Below are positions 17,428 through 27,379 of a stretch of DNA of 64,000 bases, one piece after another; position 1 is the first letter of the stretch; each line of letters opens with the position of its first letter. The stretch comes from Lacrimispora sp. BS-2 (GTDB taxonomy: Bacteria > Bacillota > Clostridia > Lachnospirales > Lachnospiraceae). Under the pieces are notes generated by a model. It did no database searches and was not told the origin of the DNA. It saw only the letters and a list, made by a program, of their open reading frames with translations. The translations under genes and the position numbers were made by a program. The DNA lies in the NCBI RefSeq assembly GCF_040207125.1, contig NZ_CP157940.1, forward strand, positions 3,844,001-3,908,000, given 5' to 3'.

Positions 17428-19248
17428 ATGTTGAAACAACAGCAACCATTCAGAGGCTTGGGCTTTCTGCTCCTTCTGGTCATCATGCTTTTATTTGCCA
17501 GTAGGCTGCCCCAAAAGAGTGGAATCATTACCAACCAGGAGCTGATGCAGGCGATTGATAATGGGACCATAGCCTCGGCAACTATCAGGCAGAACGATCC
17601 GCCCCCAACGGGAAGGATCGAGATGACCATGACTGACAACTCATCAAAACAGGCCAATGTGTCCAATGTCATTGAGATTCAGGACCGTTTGGACCGCAAT
17701 GGAATCACCTATACGGTGGATGCAGTACAAAAGGAAAACTTATTCCTGACCATTACGCTTCCATTGATTCTCACAGCGGTAGTTTTAGTTTTTCTTTTCA
17801 TGCTGATGAATGCCAGGGCAGGGGCAGGAAGCGCTAATGCCAAAATGATGAATTTTGGAAGAAGCCGGGCTCATCTTGCAAAGGATGCCAATAAGGTGAA
17901 CTTCAGTAAGGTGGCAGGGCTTGAAGAGGAAAAAGAGGAGCTGGAAGAAGTCGTTGATTTCTTAAAGAATCCTCAGAAGTATACCAGCGTGGGAGCACGC
18001 ATTCCAAAGGGGATCCTCCTTGTGGGACCTCCGGGAACAGGAAAGACCCTTTTAGCCAAGGCAGTGGCAGGAGAAGCCGGAGTGCCGTTTTTCTCCATTT
18101 CCGGTTCCGATTTTGTGGAAATGTTTGTAGGTGTGGGCGCTTCCCGTGTAAGAGACCTGTTTGAAGAAGGGAAAAAGCATGCGCCCTGTATCATATTCAT
18201 TGATGAGATTGATGCGGTAGCCCGACGCAGAGGAACGGGTATGGGCGGTGGACATGACGAGAGGGAGCAGACCTTAAACCAGCTTCTGGTTGAGATGGAT
18301 GGCTTCGGGATCAATGAAGGAATCATCGTTATGGCGGCTACAAACCGTGTGGATATCCTGGATCCGGCTATCCTGCGTCCCGGACGTTTTGACCGGAAGG
18401 TAGGAGTAGGAAGGCCTGACGTAAAAGGAAGAGAAGAGATCCTTAAGGTTCATTCCAAGGAGAAGCCTTTGGGAGAAGATGTGGATTTAAAGAGGATCGC
18501 CCAGACAACAGCGGGATTTACCGGTGCGGATCTGGAGAACCTTATGAATGAAGCCGCCATTTATGCGGCGAAGAACAGCAAGAAATTTATCAATCAGGCT
18601 GACGTTGACAGAGCTTTTGTAAAGGTTGGAATCGGAGCTGAGAAAAAGAGCAAGGTTATAACCGAAAAGGAAAAGAAAATTACAGCTTATCATGAGGCAG
18701 GCCATGCGATCTTATTCCACCTGCTTCCGGATGAAGGCCCGGTGCATACCATCTCCATCATTCCTACGGGAATCGGCGCGGCCGGATATACCATGCCATT
18801 GCCGGAGAATGACCATATGTTCAATACCAAAGGCAAGATGCTTCAGGATATCATGGTGGATTTAGGCGGAAGAATCGCAGAGGAGATCATTTTCGGCGAT
18901 ATTACCACCGGAGCTTCCCAGGATATCAAGCAGGCCACGGCCACAGCAAGGGCTATGGTGACCCAGTACGGAATGTCTGATAAAGTGGGCATGATAAATT
19001 ATGATAATGACGGGAATGAGGTCTTTATCGGCCGTGATCTGGCTCATGCCAAGAGCTATGGCAACCAGGTAGCCAATACCATTGATAACGAAGTAAAGCG
19101 GATCATTGATGAGTGCTATGAAAAGGCGAAAGACATCATCTTAAAGCATGAAGAGGTTCTTCACGCCTGTTGTAAGCTGCTCATGGAAAAAGAAAAGATC
19201 GGCCAGCAGGAATTTGAAAGTTTGTTTCCTGCAGCAGCAGAAGGTTAA
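17428..19248 (+). CDS. ftsH: ATP-dependent zinc metalloprotease FtsH
   Basis: A 606-residue membrane AAA protease that degrades misfolded membrane and regulatory proteins. Two N-terminal transmembrane helices (about 9-27 and 108-128) flank a short extracytoplasmic domain; Walker A GPPGTGKT begins at Gly200, Walker [10 protein letters not shown] follows, SRH near [10 protein letters not shown], and the M41 zinc site HEAGH begins at His422. AAGGAGG precedes the ATG 9 nt after hprT, so the three genes tilS-hprT-ftsH form one unit, as in Bacillus. A terminator follows. Confidence 0.96.
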   Translation: MLKQQQPFRGLGFLLLLVIMLLFASRLPQKSGIITNQELMQAIDNGTIASATIRQNDPPPTGRIEMTMTDNSSKQANVSNVIEIQDRLDRNGITYTVDAVQKENLFLTITLPLILTAVVLVFLFMLMNARAGAGSANAKMMNFGRSRAHLAKDANKVNFSKVAGLEEEKEELEEVVDFLKNPQKYTSVGARIPKGILLVGPPGTGKTLLAKAVAGEAGVPFFSISGSDFVEMFVGVGASRVRDLFEEGKKHAPCIIFIDEIDAVARRRGTGMGGGHDEREQTLNQLLVEMDGFGINEGIIVMAATNRVDILDPAILRPGRFDRKVGVGRPDVKGREEILKVHSKEKPLGEDVDLKRIAQTTAGFTGADLENLMNEAAIYAAKNSKKFINQADVDRAFVKVGIGAEKKSKVITEKEKKITAYHEAGHAILFHLLPDEGPVHTISIIPTGIGAAGYTMPLPENDHMFNTKGKMLQDIMVDLGGRIAEEIIFGDITTGASQDIKQATATARAMVTQYGMSDKVGMINYDNDGNEVFIGRDLAHAKSYGNQVANTIDNEVKRIIDECYEKAKDIILKHEEVLHACCKLLMEKEKIGQQEFESLFPAAAEG

Positions 19249-19277
19249 AAACCCTCTGCAGGCTTAAATAGGATAGA

Positions 19278-19332
19278 AGCGCAGAGTCTGGGAAAATATC
19301 TAAGTTTTCACCCCGGAATCTGCGCTTTTTTG
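19278..19332 (+). terminator. Terminator after ftsH
   Basis: Arms 19278-19286 and 19319-19327 pair perfectly and TTTTTTG follows. The loop is long (32 nt). Confidence 0.75.
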
Positions 19333-19418
19333 TGCCTAGTGCAGAACTAAAGGAAAAATGCATAAAAAAATATAAGTAAAAAAATGATGTTTGTGCACAC
19401 TTATTTTCACAGCCGTGG

Positions 19419-19532
19419 TATAGTAATAATCGTAAACCCCCCCAATACATTATATAGTTTTTGCTACACCCCATAAGAAACGAAATACCTTCTCCGAAAA
19501 ACGGTCAGCTGCCCCGCTGGCCGTTTTTTATG
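19419..19532 (+). ncRNA. Candidate small RNA or orphan leader
   Basis: An extended -10 (TG at 19416-19417, TATAGT at 19419-19424), then about 70 nt without a start codon and ribosome site, then a clean terminator: arms 19501-19509 and 19516-19524 with a T-run. The unit would give an RNA of about 100 nt. I do not recognise a known family (not SRP RNA, not 6S). Low confidence. Confidence 0.35.
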
Positions 19533-19620
19533 CCTGTTAGTTAAAAAGGCAGGGTTGTATATTTGGATTTAATCGGATAAAATAGAATGTATAGACAATG
19601 AGAAAGGAAATGAAAATCAT

Positions 19621-21684
19621 ATGTGCTTCCAGGCTGAGGCGTTAAATAGAGATGCGTTATTTACTGATGAGACAGAAAGCTTCCGATTCCCGGCTGAACC
19701 CGGTGTGGGGGATGATGTGATTCTGCTTTTCCGAACAGCAAAGGGTAATGCAGACCAGGTCTGTTATATCCAGGAGGGATTAAAGGATGAGACTGCCATG
19801 GAAAAGGCAGAATCTGACGGGCTATTTGATTATTATAAACATAGATTGACGGCAGGGCATGAGAAAATCAGCTACAGCTTTAAGGTAGTCAAAGGCGGAG
19901 AAGTCTGCTACTATAACCGGCTGGGGGTTTCAGGGGATAATCCGGAAGGGTTTTACTTTCGCATTGTCCCCGGTTTTTCTACGCCTGACTGGGCAAAAGG
20001 GGCTGTCATGTATCAGATTTATGTGGACCGGTTCTGCAATGGAGATGAGTCCAACGATGTGGTGGACGGAGAGTATGTATACATTGGCCGTCCGGTATCC
20101 AATGTACAGGACTGGGGGAAGTATCCTGACCAGATGGACGTAAGGGATTTTTACGGCGGCGATCTGCAGGGGGTATGGGATAAGCTGGATTATTTAAAAA
20201 GTCTTGGCGTTGATGTAATATATTTTAATCCTATTTTTGTCTCCCCATCCAATCATAAATATGATTGCCAGGATTACGACTACATTGATCCTCATTATGG
20301 CGTGATTGTAAAGGATGGAGGGCAGCCGGTAGCATCCGATGCAAAGGATAACCGGTTTGCCACAAAATACATGATCCGGACTACGGATAAGGAGAATTTA
20401 GAAGCCAGCAATGAATTTTTTGCCCGGTTTGTGGAAGAGGTGCACAAGCGGGGGATGAGGGTCATCCTTGATGGGGTATTTAATCATTGCGGCTCGTTTA
20501 ATAAATGGCTGGATGGAGAACGGATCTATGAGATGTCTGAAAAATACCAGCCCGGAGCCTATGTGTCAAAGGACAGTCCATACAGGACATTTTTTAAATT
20601 TCACGATGAAGGAGCCTGGCCCTATAACCGTTCCTATGACGGCTGGTGGGGGCATGAAACTCTTCCAAAGCTTAATTATGAGGATTCCCAGACTTTGTAT
20701 GAGTATATCCTGCAAGTTGCCCGGAAATGGGTTTCCCCGCCCTACAACGTAGATGGCTGGCGTCTTGATGTGGCGGCAGATTTAGGCCACAGCAGCGAAT
20801 ACAACCATAAGTTCTGGAGAGATTTCCGAAAGGCGGTAAAAGAGGCTAATCCGGATGCCATTGTACTGGCAGAGCATTACGGTGACCCGTCTGGCTGGCT
20901 CCAGGGGGACCAGTGGGATACGGTCATGAATTATGATGCCTTCATGGAGCCGGTAACCTGGTTTTTGACGGGAATGGAAAAGCACAGCGATGAAAGCAAC
21001 TTAAGTCTGTTTGGCGACGGAGAAAGCTTTTTTAAGTCCATGAACTACCATATGAGCCGTATGATGACAGGCTCCATTCAGACGGCTATGAATGAACTGT
21101 CAAACCATGACCATTCCCGCTTTATGACCAGAACCAATGGCCGGGTGGGACGGACTTCCACTCTGGGGCCGGAAGCAGCTTCCCAGGGCATTCATAAGGG
21201 GATTTTCAGAGAGGCGGTCATGATCCAGATGACCTGGCCCGGTGCACCTGCGATTTATTATGGAGACGAGGCCGGTGTCTGCGGCTGGACAGATCCTGAT
21301 AACCGGAGAACCTATCCCTGGGGCAGAGAGGATTTAGAGCTGATCGAGTTTCACCGGTATATGACAGGACTTCATCACAGCATACCGGCACTGCGGTTTG
21401 GGTCCTTAAAGCAGCTTCTTGCCGGGAACCATCTCATTTCTTACGGGCGTTTCTGGAAGGACAGCATTTGTGCCGTGGCGGTCAATAACCTGGCAGAAGA
21501 ACGGCAGATCAGTATCCCTGTATGGCAGCTGGGAATGAAGGATGGAGAAATCATGTCCCGATACATGCTGACCTGTGAAAACGGGTACAATGCAGGCAAA
21601 GTTCCCTATGAGGTGATGGACGGCCAGGTGCTTGTCTCCATGCCGGGAACAAGCTCTGTTTTGCTTGTGGCGGACCAGAATTAG
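19621..21684 (+). CDS. GH13 alpha-glycosidase (neopullulanase/cyclomaltodextrinase type)
   Basis: A 687-residue cytoplasmic enzyme (no signal peptide) that should hydrolyse alpha-1,4/1,6 glucans, cyclodextrins or maltodextrins. Residues about 15-120 resemble the CBM34-like N-terminal domain; the TIM barrel follows. Catalytic residues: nucleophile Asp383 in GWRLDVAAD, acid/base Glu418 in VLAEHYGD, transition-state Asp497 in LSNHDHSR. VILDGVFNHCG is conserved region I. The C-terminal beta domain ends ..SVLLVADQN. AAAGGA lies 13 nt before the ATG. It stands alone; no sugar transporter or regulator is adjacent, so substrate is uncertain. Confidence 0.88.
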   Translation: MCFQAEALNRDALFTDETESFRFPAEPGVGDDVILLFRTAKGNADQVCYIQEGLKDETAMEKAESDGLFDYYKHRLTAGHEKISYSFKVVKGGEVCYYNRLGVSGDNPEGFYFRIVPGFSTPDWAKGAVMYQIYVDRFCNGDESNDVVDGEYVYIGRPVSNVQDWGKYPDQMDVRDFYGGDLQGVWDKLDYLKSLGVDVIYFNPIFVSPSNHKYDCQDYDYIDPHYGVIVKDGGQPVASDAKDNRFATKYMIRTTDKENLEASNEFFARFVEEVHKRGMRVILDGVFNHCGSFNKWLDGERIYEMSEKYQPGAYVSKDSPYRTFFKFHDEGAWPYNRSYDGWWGHETLPKLNYEDSQTLYEYILQVARKWVSPPYNVDGWRLDVAADLGHSSEYNHKFWRDFRKAVKEANPDAIVLAEHYGDPSGWLQGDQWDTVMNYDAFMEPVTWFLTGMEKHSDESNLSLFGDGESFFKSMNYHMSRMMTGSIQTAMNELSNHDHSRFMTRTNGRVGRTSTLGPEAASQGIHKGIFREAVMIQMTWPGAPAIYYGDEAGVCGWTDPDNRRTYPWGREDLELIEFHRYMTGLHHSIPALRFGSLKQLLAGNHLISYGRFWKDSICAVAVNNLAEERQISIPVWQLGMKDGEIMSRYMLTCENGYNAGKVPYEVMDGQVLVSMPGTSSVLLVADQN

Positions 21685-21765
21685 AAAATTTATTTTTTTA
21701 TAAAAAACCTTGATTTTTTAATGTCCCTGTGATAAAATAACACTCGCTTGCTTAATAAAAAGCAT

Positions 21766-21847
21766 GGGTGGGTTCCCGAGCGGCCAAAGGGGGCAGACTG
21801 TAAATCTGTTGTCGACGACTTCGAAGGTTCGAATCCTTCTCCACCCA
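21766..21847 (+). tRNA. tRNA-Tyr (GTA)
   Basis: Class II cloverleaf: acceptor GGGTGGG with TCCACCC (one G-U), anticodon GTA in CTGTAAATCT, long variable arm, T-loop GGTTCGAATCC. CCA is not encoded. Confidence 0.93.
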
Positions 21848-21887
21848 GTCCGTACCGTTGTTAAGAACTGATGCGGTATATGAGAAT

Positions 21888-21973
21888 GCCGGCGTGGCGG
21901 AACAGGCAGACGCACAGGACTTAAAATCCTGCGGGACTAATCTCCCGTACCGGTTCGATTCCGGTCGCCGGCA
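21888..21973 (+). tRNA. tRNA-Leu (TAA)
   Basis: Class II cloverleaf: acceptor GCCGGCG with CGCCGGC, anticodon TAA in ACTTAAAAT, variable arm, T-loop GGTTCGATTCC. Lies 40 nt after tRNA-Tyr, probably one transcript. Confidence 0.93.
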
Positions 21974-21986
21974 TGATGAAAAAGAG

Positions 21987-22022
21987 ACCTTGTACTCTGA
22001 TATGGAGCACAAGGTTTTTTGG
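21987..22022 (+). terminator. Terminator of the tRNA-Tyr/tRNA-Leu unit
   Basis: Arms 21987-21993 and 22009-22015 pair, extended by CTC/GAG; TTTTTT follows. Confidence 0.85.
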
Positions 22023-22055
22023 CGTTTAAAAATGAGAAATCCAGGTATATCAATC

Positions 22056-22994
22056 TTATCTGTTCCCCGTAATTTTCAAAAACTCCTCCATTGCCCGGGT
22101 GAAGCGTCTGCCGGTCTTCCAATAGAAACATAAGTTTCGCTGGCAAATGCTACTTTCGATCTTATAATAGATAACATTTGGATGAGACAGAACCTGTGCG
22201 ATCAGTGTGTCACTAATAAAGGATATTCCCATTCCTGAACAGGTTATATTATAAGAAGTAAGCTGCTGGTCAAGTTCAAATACAATTTCTGGAGCAATGT
22301 CGTACTCCTGCAGAATTTCTATTGCGCGCTTCCTTGTATCGTTCTCAGGCTTCAGCATAATAAATGGCTCTTTTTCAAACAGTTTAAGCGGTGCCGGTCT
22401 AATATTTTCTTCCAAAAAGGAACCATCAAGAATCCGTTTTACCGGAACCTGGTACTGCTTTGCTTCCCGGTTAATTTCAAAGGTTTTCGGCACAGCCAGA
22501 AGCAAATGTTCTTTTTTGTAAATGCGGCTGTCAAATATGGCTTTGTCCAGAGAACAATTATCAATCATCAAATCAATTCTGCCATTTTGGAGATAGGATG
22601 CCAATGCGGCTGTGCTCTCTTCAATCAGCTCCACCTTAACCATTGGAAAGCGCCGGGTAAATTCGCCAATTAAAGGAGGCAGTACCCATGAAGAAAAAAG
22701 GCTGCTTCCTCCCAGGACCAGCTTTCCAATTTTCAAATCTCCCCAGTCATTCACAAAGTTGTAAAAGTCACTTTCAATAAAAAGCATTTCCTCCACAGAC
22801 TTAATATATTTTTCTCCACATTCCGTCAGAGTCAAAGGCTTTGTACTTCTGTCAAAAATCGGATAGCCGATTTTATTTTCTATTCTTTTTATGGTAGCGC
22901 TTAGGGAAGGCTGAGAGATAAATAATTTTTTTGCTGCGTTGGAAAAACTTTGTTCTTTGTACACCATGTATACATAATCCATTCCCTTAAACAT
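22056..22994 (-). CDS. LysR-family transcriptional regulator
   Basis: A 312-residue LysR protein. N-terminal winged helix: NAAKKLFISQPSLSATIKRI (helix-turn-helix within residues about 18-40), then the periplasmic-binding-protein-like effector domain from about residue 90. It is divergent from the aspartase gene, the standard LysR layout, with an inverted repeat between them, so it probably controls aspA and itself. The first in-frame ATG (22997) is 3 nt from GGAGG; the second (22994) is better spaced. Effector unknown, possibly aspartate or fumarate. Confidence 0.88.
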   Translation of the reverse strand: MFKGMDYVYMVYKEQSFSNAAKKLFISQPSLSATIKRIENKIGYPIFDRSTKPLTLTECGEKYIKSVEEMLFIESDFYNFVNDWGDLKIGKLVLGGSSLFSSWVLPPLIGEFTRRFPMVKVELIEESTAALASYLQNGRIDLMIDNCSLDKAIFDSRIYKKEHLLLAVPKTFEINREAKQYQVPVKRILDGSFLEENIRPAPLKLFEKEPFIMLKPENDTRKRAIEILQEYDIAPEIVFELDQQLTSYNITCSGMGISFISDTLIAQVLSHPNVIYYKIESSICQRNLCFYWKTGRRFTRAMEEFLKITGNR

Positions 22995-23015
22995 CATGAA
23001 CCTCCCATTTGGTTA

Positions 23016-23033
23016 TATAACTCTAAAGTTATA
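23016..23033. promoter_or_regulatory. Candidate LysR operator
   Basis: Arms 23016-23022 and 23027-23033 form a 7-bp perfect inverted repeat with a 4-nt centre, midway between the divergent lysR and aspA starts. Fits the T-N11-A dyad type used by LysR proteins. Confidence 0.5.
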
Positions 23034-23130
23034 CTTGTTATAGAAATATACGTATTTGATTATATTATATATAAATTCTATAATAAATACAATACAAAAT
23101 GGCATTTTGCCAATTATGGAGGATATATCA

Positions 23131-24576
23131 TTGGATAATAAAAATAACAAAGATTACCGGATAGAAAAGGATTCCATAGGAGTCAAAGGTGTACCGGGGA
23201 ATGTGTATTATGGCGTACAATCACTTCGTGCGGCAGAAAACTTTCATATTACCGGTCTCAACATTCACCCTGAAATCATTAACAGCCTTGCTTACATAAA
23301 AAAAGCAGCAGCAATTACCAATCTTGAGATCAATCTTCTGGACAAAAAAACTGCAGAAGCCATTGTTCAGGCATGTGATGAAATTCTGGCTGGAAAATTC
23401 CATAAAGACTTTATCGTTGATCCGATCCAGGGCGGAGCAGGAACTTCTCTGAATATGAATGCCAATGAAGTGATAGCCAACCGGGCCATTGAACTTCTGG
23501 GCGGACAAAAAGGCGATTATTCCATTGTGAATCCCAATGATCATGTAAACTGCGGCCAGTCCACAAATGATGTCATTCCAAGCGCCGGGAAAATGACTTC
23601 ATTAAGACTTCTTAAAAATTTGAAAAAAGAACTTCTCCGGCTGAATAAAGCATTTTGTGAAAAAGCTGTCGAATTTGACCATGTCTTAAAGATGGGACGC
23701 ACCCAGATGCAGGATGCAGTTCCCATTCGGCTGGGCCAGGAGTTTACAGCCTATTCAACAGCAATTATGCGTGATATCCGCCGCATGGACAAAGCCATGG
23801 AAGAAATGTGTACTTTAAATATGGGCGGAACAGCTATAGGGACAGGTATCAATGCAGATGTGAGTTATTTGAAACGTATTGTGCCTAATTTAGCCAAGGT
23901 GTCAAATATGGAATTGGTGCAGGCTTCAGATTTGATCGATGCAACACAAAATCTTGACTCTTTCGTTGCCGTATCAGGTGCAGTCAAGGCCTGCGCTGTA
24001 ACACTGTCTAAAATTGCCAATGATCTTCGCCTGATGTCTTCCGGACCAAGAACAGGCTTTCAGGAAATCAACCTTCCTGCTAAGCAAAATGGTTCATCAA
24101 TCATGCCCGGCAAAGTAAATCCGGTTATTCCCGAAGTTGTAAATCAGGTGGCCTTTAATATTATAGGCAATGATGTAACCATCACCATGGCCGCAGAAGC
24201 CGGACAATTAGAATTAAATGCATTTGAACCGATTATTTTTTATTGTATGTTCCAGTCGATTGACACTCTTGCCTATGCCGTACAGACATTTGTAGATAAC
24301 TGCGTATCCGGTATTACGGCTAATGAAACAAGATGCCGTTATTTAGTAGAAAACAGTGTGGGAATCATCACAGCGATTTGTCCCCATGTTGGGTACCAAA
24401 AAGCGGCAGATATTGCTAAGAAAGCCATGAATAGCGGCAAATCCGTAAGAACATTAATTCTGCAGGAAAAACTTATAAGTGAAGAAGAACTGGACCTCAT
24501 ATTAGATCCGGTACATATGACAGAGCCAGGGATATCAGGCAAAAATTTATTATTAAACAAAAAACGGGAGGCATAG
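23131..24576 (+). CDS. aspA: Aspartate ammonia-lyase
   Basis: A fumarase/aspartase-superfamily enzyme of 481 residues from the TTG start. It deaminates L-aspartate to fumarate and ammonia. Signature GSSIMPGKVNPVIPEVVNQ (the VIPE form is typical of aspartase; fumarase has TQCE), plus GGAGTSLNMNANEV and NCGQSTNDVIPSA. The frame opens much earlier, but GGAGGA at 23118-23123 is spaced 8 nt from TTG 23131, so the in-frame ATG 23116 is inside the ribosome site and unlikely. Regulated by the divergent LysR gene. Would feed aspartate to fumarate for anaerobic respiration or biosynthesis. Confidence 0.9.
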   Translation: MDNKNNKDYRIEKDSIGVKGVPGNVYYGVQSLRAAENFHITGLNIHPEIINSLAYIKKAAAITNLEINLLDKKTAEAIVQACDEILAGKFHKDFIVDPIQGGAGTSLNMNANEVIANRAIELLGGQKGDYSIVNPNDHVNCGQSTNDVIPSAGKMTSLRLLKNLKKELLRLNKAFCEKAVEFDHVLKMGRTQMQDAVPIRLGQEFTAYSTAIMRDIRRMDKAMEEMCTLNMGGTAIGTGINADVSYLKRIVPNLAKVSNMELVQASDLIDATQNLDSFVAVSGAVKACAVTLSKIANDLRLMSSGPRTGFQEINLPAKQNGSSIMPGKVNPVIPEVVNQVAFNIIGNDVTITMAAEAGQLELNAFEPIIFYCMFQSIDTLAYAVQTFVDNCVSGITANETRCRYLVENSVGIITAICPHVGYQKAADIAKKAMNSGKSVRTLILQEKLISEEELDLILDPVHMTEPGISGKNLLLNKKREA

Positions 24577-24677
24577 ATACGCAATAGAGAAAACAAGGCG
24601 AAAATCATTTTACAGGACACTGTTTGCCCAGTTTGTAAAAAATAGCCTAAATAAATGTAAAACATTGGTAAAATATA

Positions 24678-24704
24678 TATAGTTATCTGAAAATTTGCCG
24701 ATAT
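24678..24704 (+). promoter_or_regulatory. Candidate sigma-D (FliA-type) promoter
   Basis: TATA (24678-24681), exactly 15 nt, then GCCGATAT (24697-24704). The consensus is TAAA-N15-GCCGATAA, so 10 of 12 match. It lies 65 nt before the chemoreceptor gene, which is the kind of gene this sigma factor serves. Confidence 0.6.
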
Positions 24705-24768
24705 ACGCATTAGACCGCTGTAATTGTAATGACAGAGGGGTAAAATGGATATCGGAGGATAACATAAT

Positions 24769-26712
24769 ATGAAAAGGAAATACAAGGGAATAAAAAAGGA
24801 ACTGGTAACATTCACCATTGGATGTATCATCTGCATTGTATTCGTACTGTCCATAGGCTCCATTTATCTGACCTATCATACGACCCGGAGATCCTTGGCC
24901 AAGAGCTTAAAGGAAACTTCGTAACTGGTTTCTGAAAAAATAACTCAGAAGCTGGAGGAGTATTCCATCATATCCGAATCAATCGCCCTTTATATGAAGG
25001 GAAATGTGCAAAAAGAGGGCAGCATCAATATATTCTTACGGATATCATGTTCCCAGTACGGACTTAATAACATCGATATTATTTCATCTGACGGGACCTC
25101 TGTTGTCAATGGAAAATCCTATGAACAGGACAATGCATACCTCCAGGCCAAAAACGGAACTCCCTTTTTATCCGACCCCATGATTCATAAGGATTCCGCT
25201 TTCTTTGAATATGCATACCCTTATGATGATCTGGTCATTATGATTGAATTTCCTTATTCTGTTTTCCAGGAAATGATCCAGGATACGAAGCTTGGAGATA
25301 CGGGAAGTACCTATATTTTAAATCAGGAAGGTACGAAAGTGGCCCACGAGGATTTTTCTCTGGTATTATCCCGGCAAAATGATGCAGAGGCGGCAAAGAA
25401 AGATCAAGCCGCTTATGGAGAAATCGCAAAACTGGAAACCGCAATGGCGGCTGGGGAAAACGGCTTTGGATTTTATCACTGGAACGGAGATAACAGATTT
25501 GGTTCCTATGCTCCTGTGAAAGGCACCAATGGCTGGTCGGTGAATGTGACCGCTTCGGAATCGGAATTTATGTCCGGTGTTATAACCTCCATGTTAAATG
25601 CTGTCATTTTGGGAGCTGTTTCCCTGATACTTGCGGTTTTTGTCATGTTTCGGATCACGGACCGGATAACAAAGCCCATCGGGCAGGTGGTTGATTCCAT
25701 TGATCAGTTATCTGCCGGAGATTTGAGCATTGAACTGCATATGAAACGTCACGACGAAATAGGGGGAATCGGAGAAAAGGTCAATGAAATGGCAGGGAAA
25801 TACCGGGATATCATCTATGATATTTCCGGATTTTTACAGCAGGTCTCCTGTGGCAACCTTACGGTTCAAAGTAATTGTGAATATCCAGGTGAATTTAACG
25901 GAATACGAAGTTCCATGGAAATGATCGCTTCCCGCTTAAATGATATCATATTAAACATCCGTTCCTCCGCCCAGGAGGTCAATTCCGGAGCAGAACAGGT
26001 TTCCGGCGCCTCCCAGGCTCTTGCTTCCGGAGCAGCCATGCAGGCGGCAACGGTGGAAGTATTAAATGCTTCCATTGTTAATGTTTCGGAAATGACAGAA
26101 AAGAATTCAGAGCATGTACGGAAGGCTTCCGATTATGTAAAGCAATCCGGATCAAGGGTCAGTGCAGGAAACCGGCATATGCAGAGCCTTCATTCCGCTA
26201 TGGAAGAGGTAAGCCTGTCTTCTGAGAAAATATCCGGCATCACAAAAATGATTGAGGACATTGCATTTCAGACCAACATACTGGCTTTAAACGCAGCCGT
26301 TGAAGCAGCCCGGGCCGGAAGTGGGGGCCAGGGGTTTGCGGTGGTTGCAGGGGAGGTGCGGAACCTGTCAGCCAAATCCGCTGATGCGGCAAAACAGACT
26401 GCCAAACTGATTGAGAATACGGTAAAGGCGGTATCAGAGGGAAAAAGACAGACGGATGAGACCGCAGGAATCCTTAAGGAGATTGCAGATAAATCCATTC
26501 TTGTGGAACAGGTCATGGAGGAAATTGAATCATCCACTCTGGAACAGGCCAAGGCTATGGAGCAGATCTTAAAAGGGCTGTCCCAGGTATCTGCCGTTGT
26601 CCAGTCCAATGCAGCAGCGGAGGAAAGCTCGGCTTCCAGTGAAGAACTGGCGGCACAGGCACAGGCGTTAAAGCAGGAGGTTGCAAAGTTCAACTTGTTT
26701 GAGAGTAATTAA
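24769..26712 (+). pseudogene. Methyl-accepting chemotaxis protein, interrupted by an in-frame TAA
   Basis: Full gene of 647 codons with a stop at 24922-24924 (codon 52): ..SLAKSLKETS, stop, [16 protein letters not shown].. in one frame. The start ATG 24769 has GGAGG. Layout: N-terminal transmembrane helix (about residues 14-36), dCache-type extracellular sensor, second transmembrane helix (about residues 272-294), HAMP ([20 protein letters not shown]), then the signalling hairpin with the invariant [18 protein letters not shown]. Without the stop it is a normal receptor; with it, the next ATG (24994) gives a protein lacking the first helix and with no ribosome site. Ligand unknown. Confidence 0.85.
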
Positions 26713-26743
26713 AAAAGCCAATCCCGGTTGGGAAGGCTTTTTT
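26711..26743. terminator. Bidirectional terminator
   Basis: AAAAAAGCC (26711-26719) pairs with GGCTTTTTTT (26734-26743), with an inner TCCC/GGGA stem. Serves the chemoreceptor (+) and the superoxide reductase (-). Confidence 0.88.
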
Positions 26744-26745
26744 TG

Positions 26746-27138
26746 TTATGCCTCTGTTTTCCAGAATCCATGAAGATTGCAGTAGGCGAAAGCGGCCTTT
26801 GGAGAATCGCCGTTTTCCAGTGTAAAGCGGGCCACCGGTTCACAGTCCGGACTTAAGCTTACCCTCATAACGCTGCCTGCCGTTGTCTGCAGGCAGACCC
26901 AGGCAATGTTGTGATCCTCAGTCATGGGATGGAACGCGCTGCCTACCTTTACGGTCACATGATTTCCTTCTGTTTCAATGACCGGGGCATGCTTTTCTGC
27001 GGCTCCATCCGAGGTATTAGGCTCTAATATTTCAAAAGGTTTCAAGCTGTCCGGGAGTGCAGCGTTGGGAGTTCCGGCAATGGCTTCCAGAATGACGTTA
27101 TGGTTTTTGTCGGTTAAAAATACAGGTTCGTTTTTCAT
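26746..27138 (-). CDS. Superoxide reductase (desulfoferrodoxin-type) without the desulforedoxin cysteines
   Basis: A 130-residue superoxide reductase that turns superoxide into peroxide in anaerobes. The catalytic Fe(His)4Cys site is complete: EKHAPVIE, HPMTEDHNIAWV, and YCNLHGFWK. The first 40 residues align with the desulforedoxin domain of two-iron desulfoferrodoxins (MKNEP start, EPNTSDGA end) but all four Fe-binding cysteines are replaced, so only centre II remains. Functionally this equals a one-iron neelaredoxin. GGAG precedes the ATG at 27138. Confidence 0.88.
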   Translation of the reverse strand: MKNEPVFLTDKNHNVILEAIAGTPNAALPDSLKPFEILEPNTSDGAAEKHAPVIETEGNHVTVKVGSAFHPMTEDHNIAWVCLQTTAGSVMRVSLSPDCEPVARFTLENGDSPKAAFAYCNLHGFWKTEA

Positions 27139-27317
27139 GGGGATCCTCCAATCACAAATTCTTCTTTTTTATCTCATATCAATATAAATGGGTATTATTG
27201 CAGGCATTGATGTAACATGCTTCAATTCATTTATCAGAATTCCCAGATAGGAGCCGAACCATTATGCCAACTTTATCCAAAGGATGCCATGATCTTAAAA
27301 AACATGGTTTAAAGCCG

Positions 27318-27346
27318 TTGAAGCGGACACATTGGTGGCTTATAAT
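27318..27346 (+). promoter_or_regulatory. Sigma-A promoter of the DUF1848 gene
   Basis: TTGAAG (27318-27323), 17-nt spacer, TATAAT (27341-27346), about 34 nt before the ATG. Nothing else is visible in 27139-27317. Confidence 0.7.
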
Positions 27347-27379
27347 GGTTTTATTAAGAAGAGACAGGAGTAAGATGAG

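Noticed and set aside
24994..26712. Chemoreceptor starting at 24994 as a complete gene
   Set aside because: No ribosome site there; the true start at 24769 has GGAGG and supplies the first transmembrane helix.
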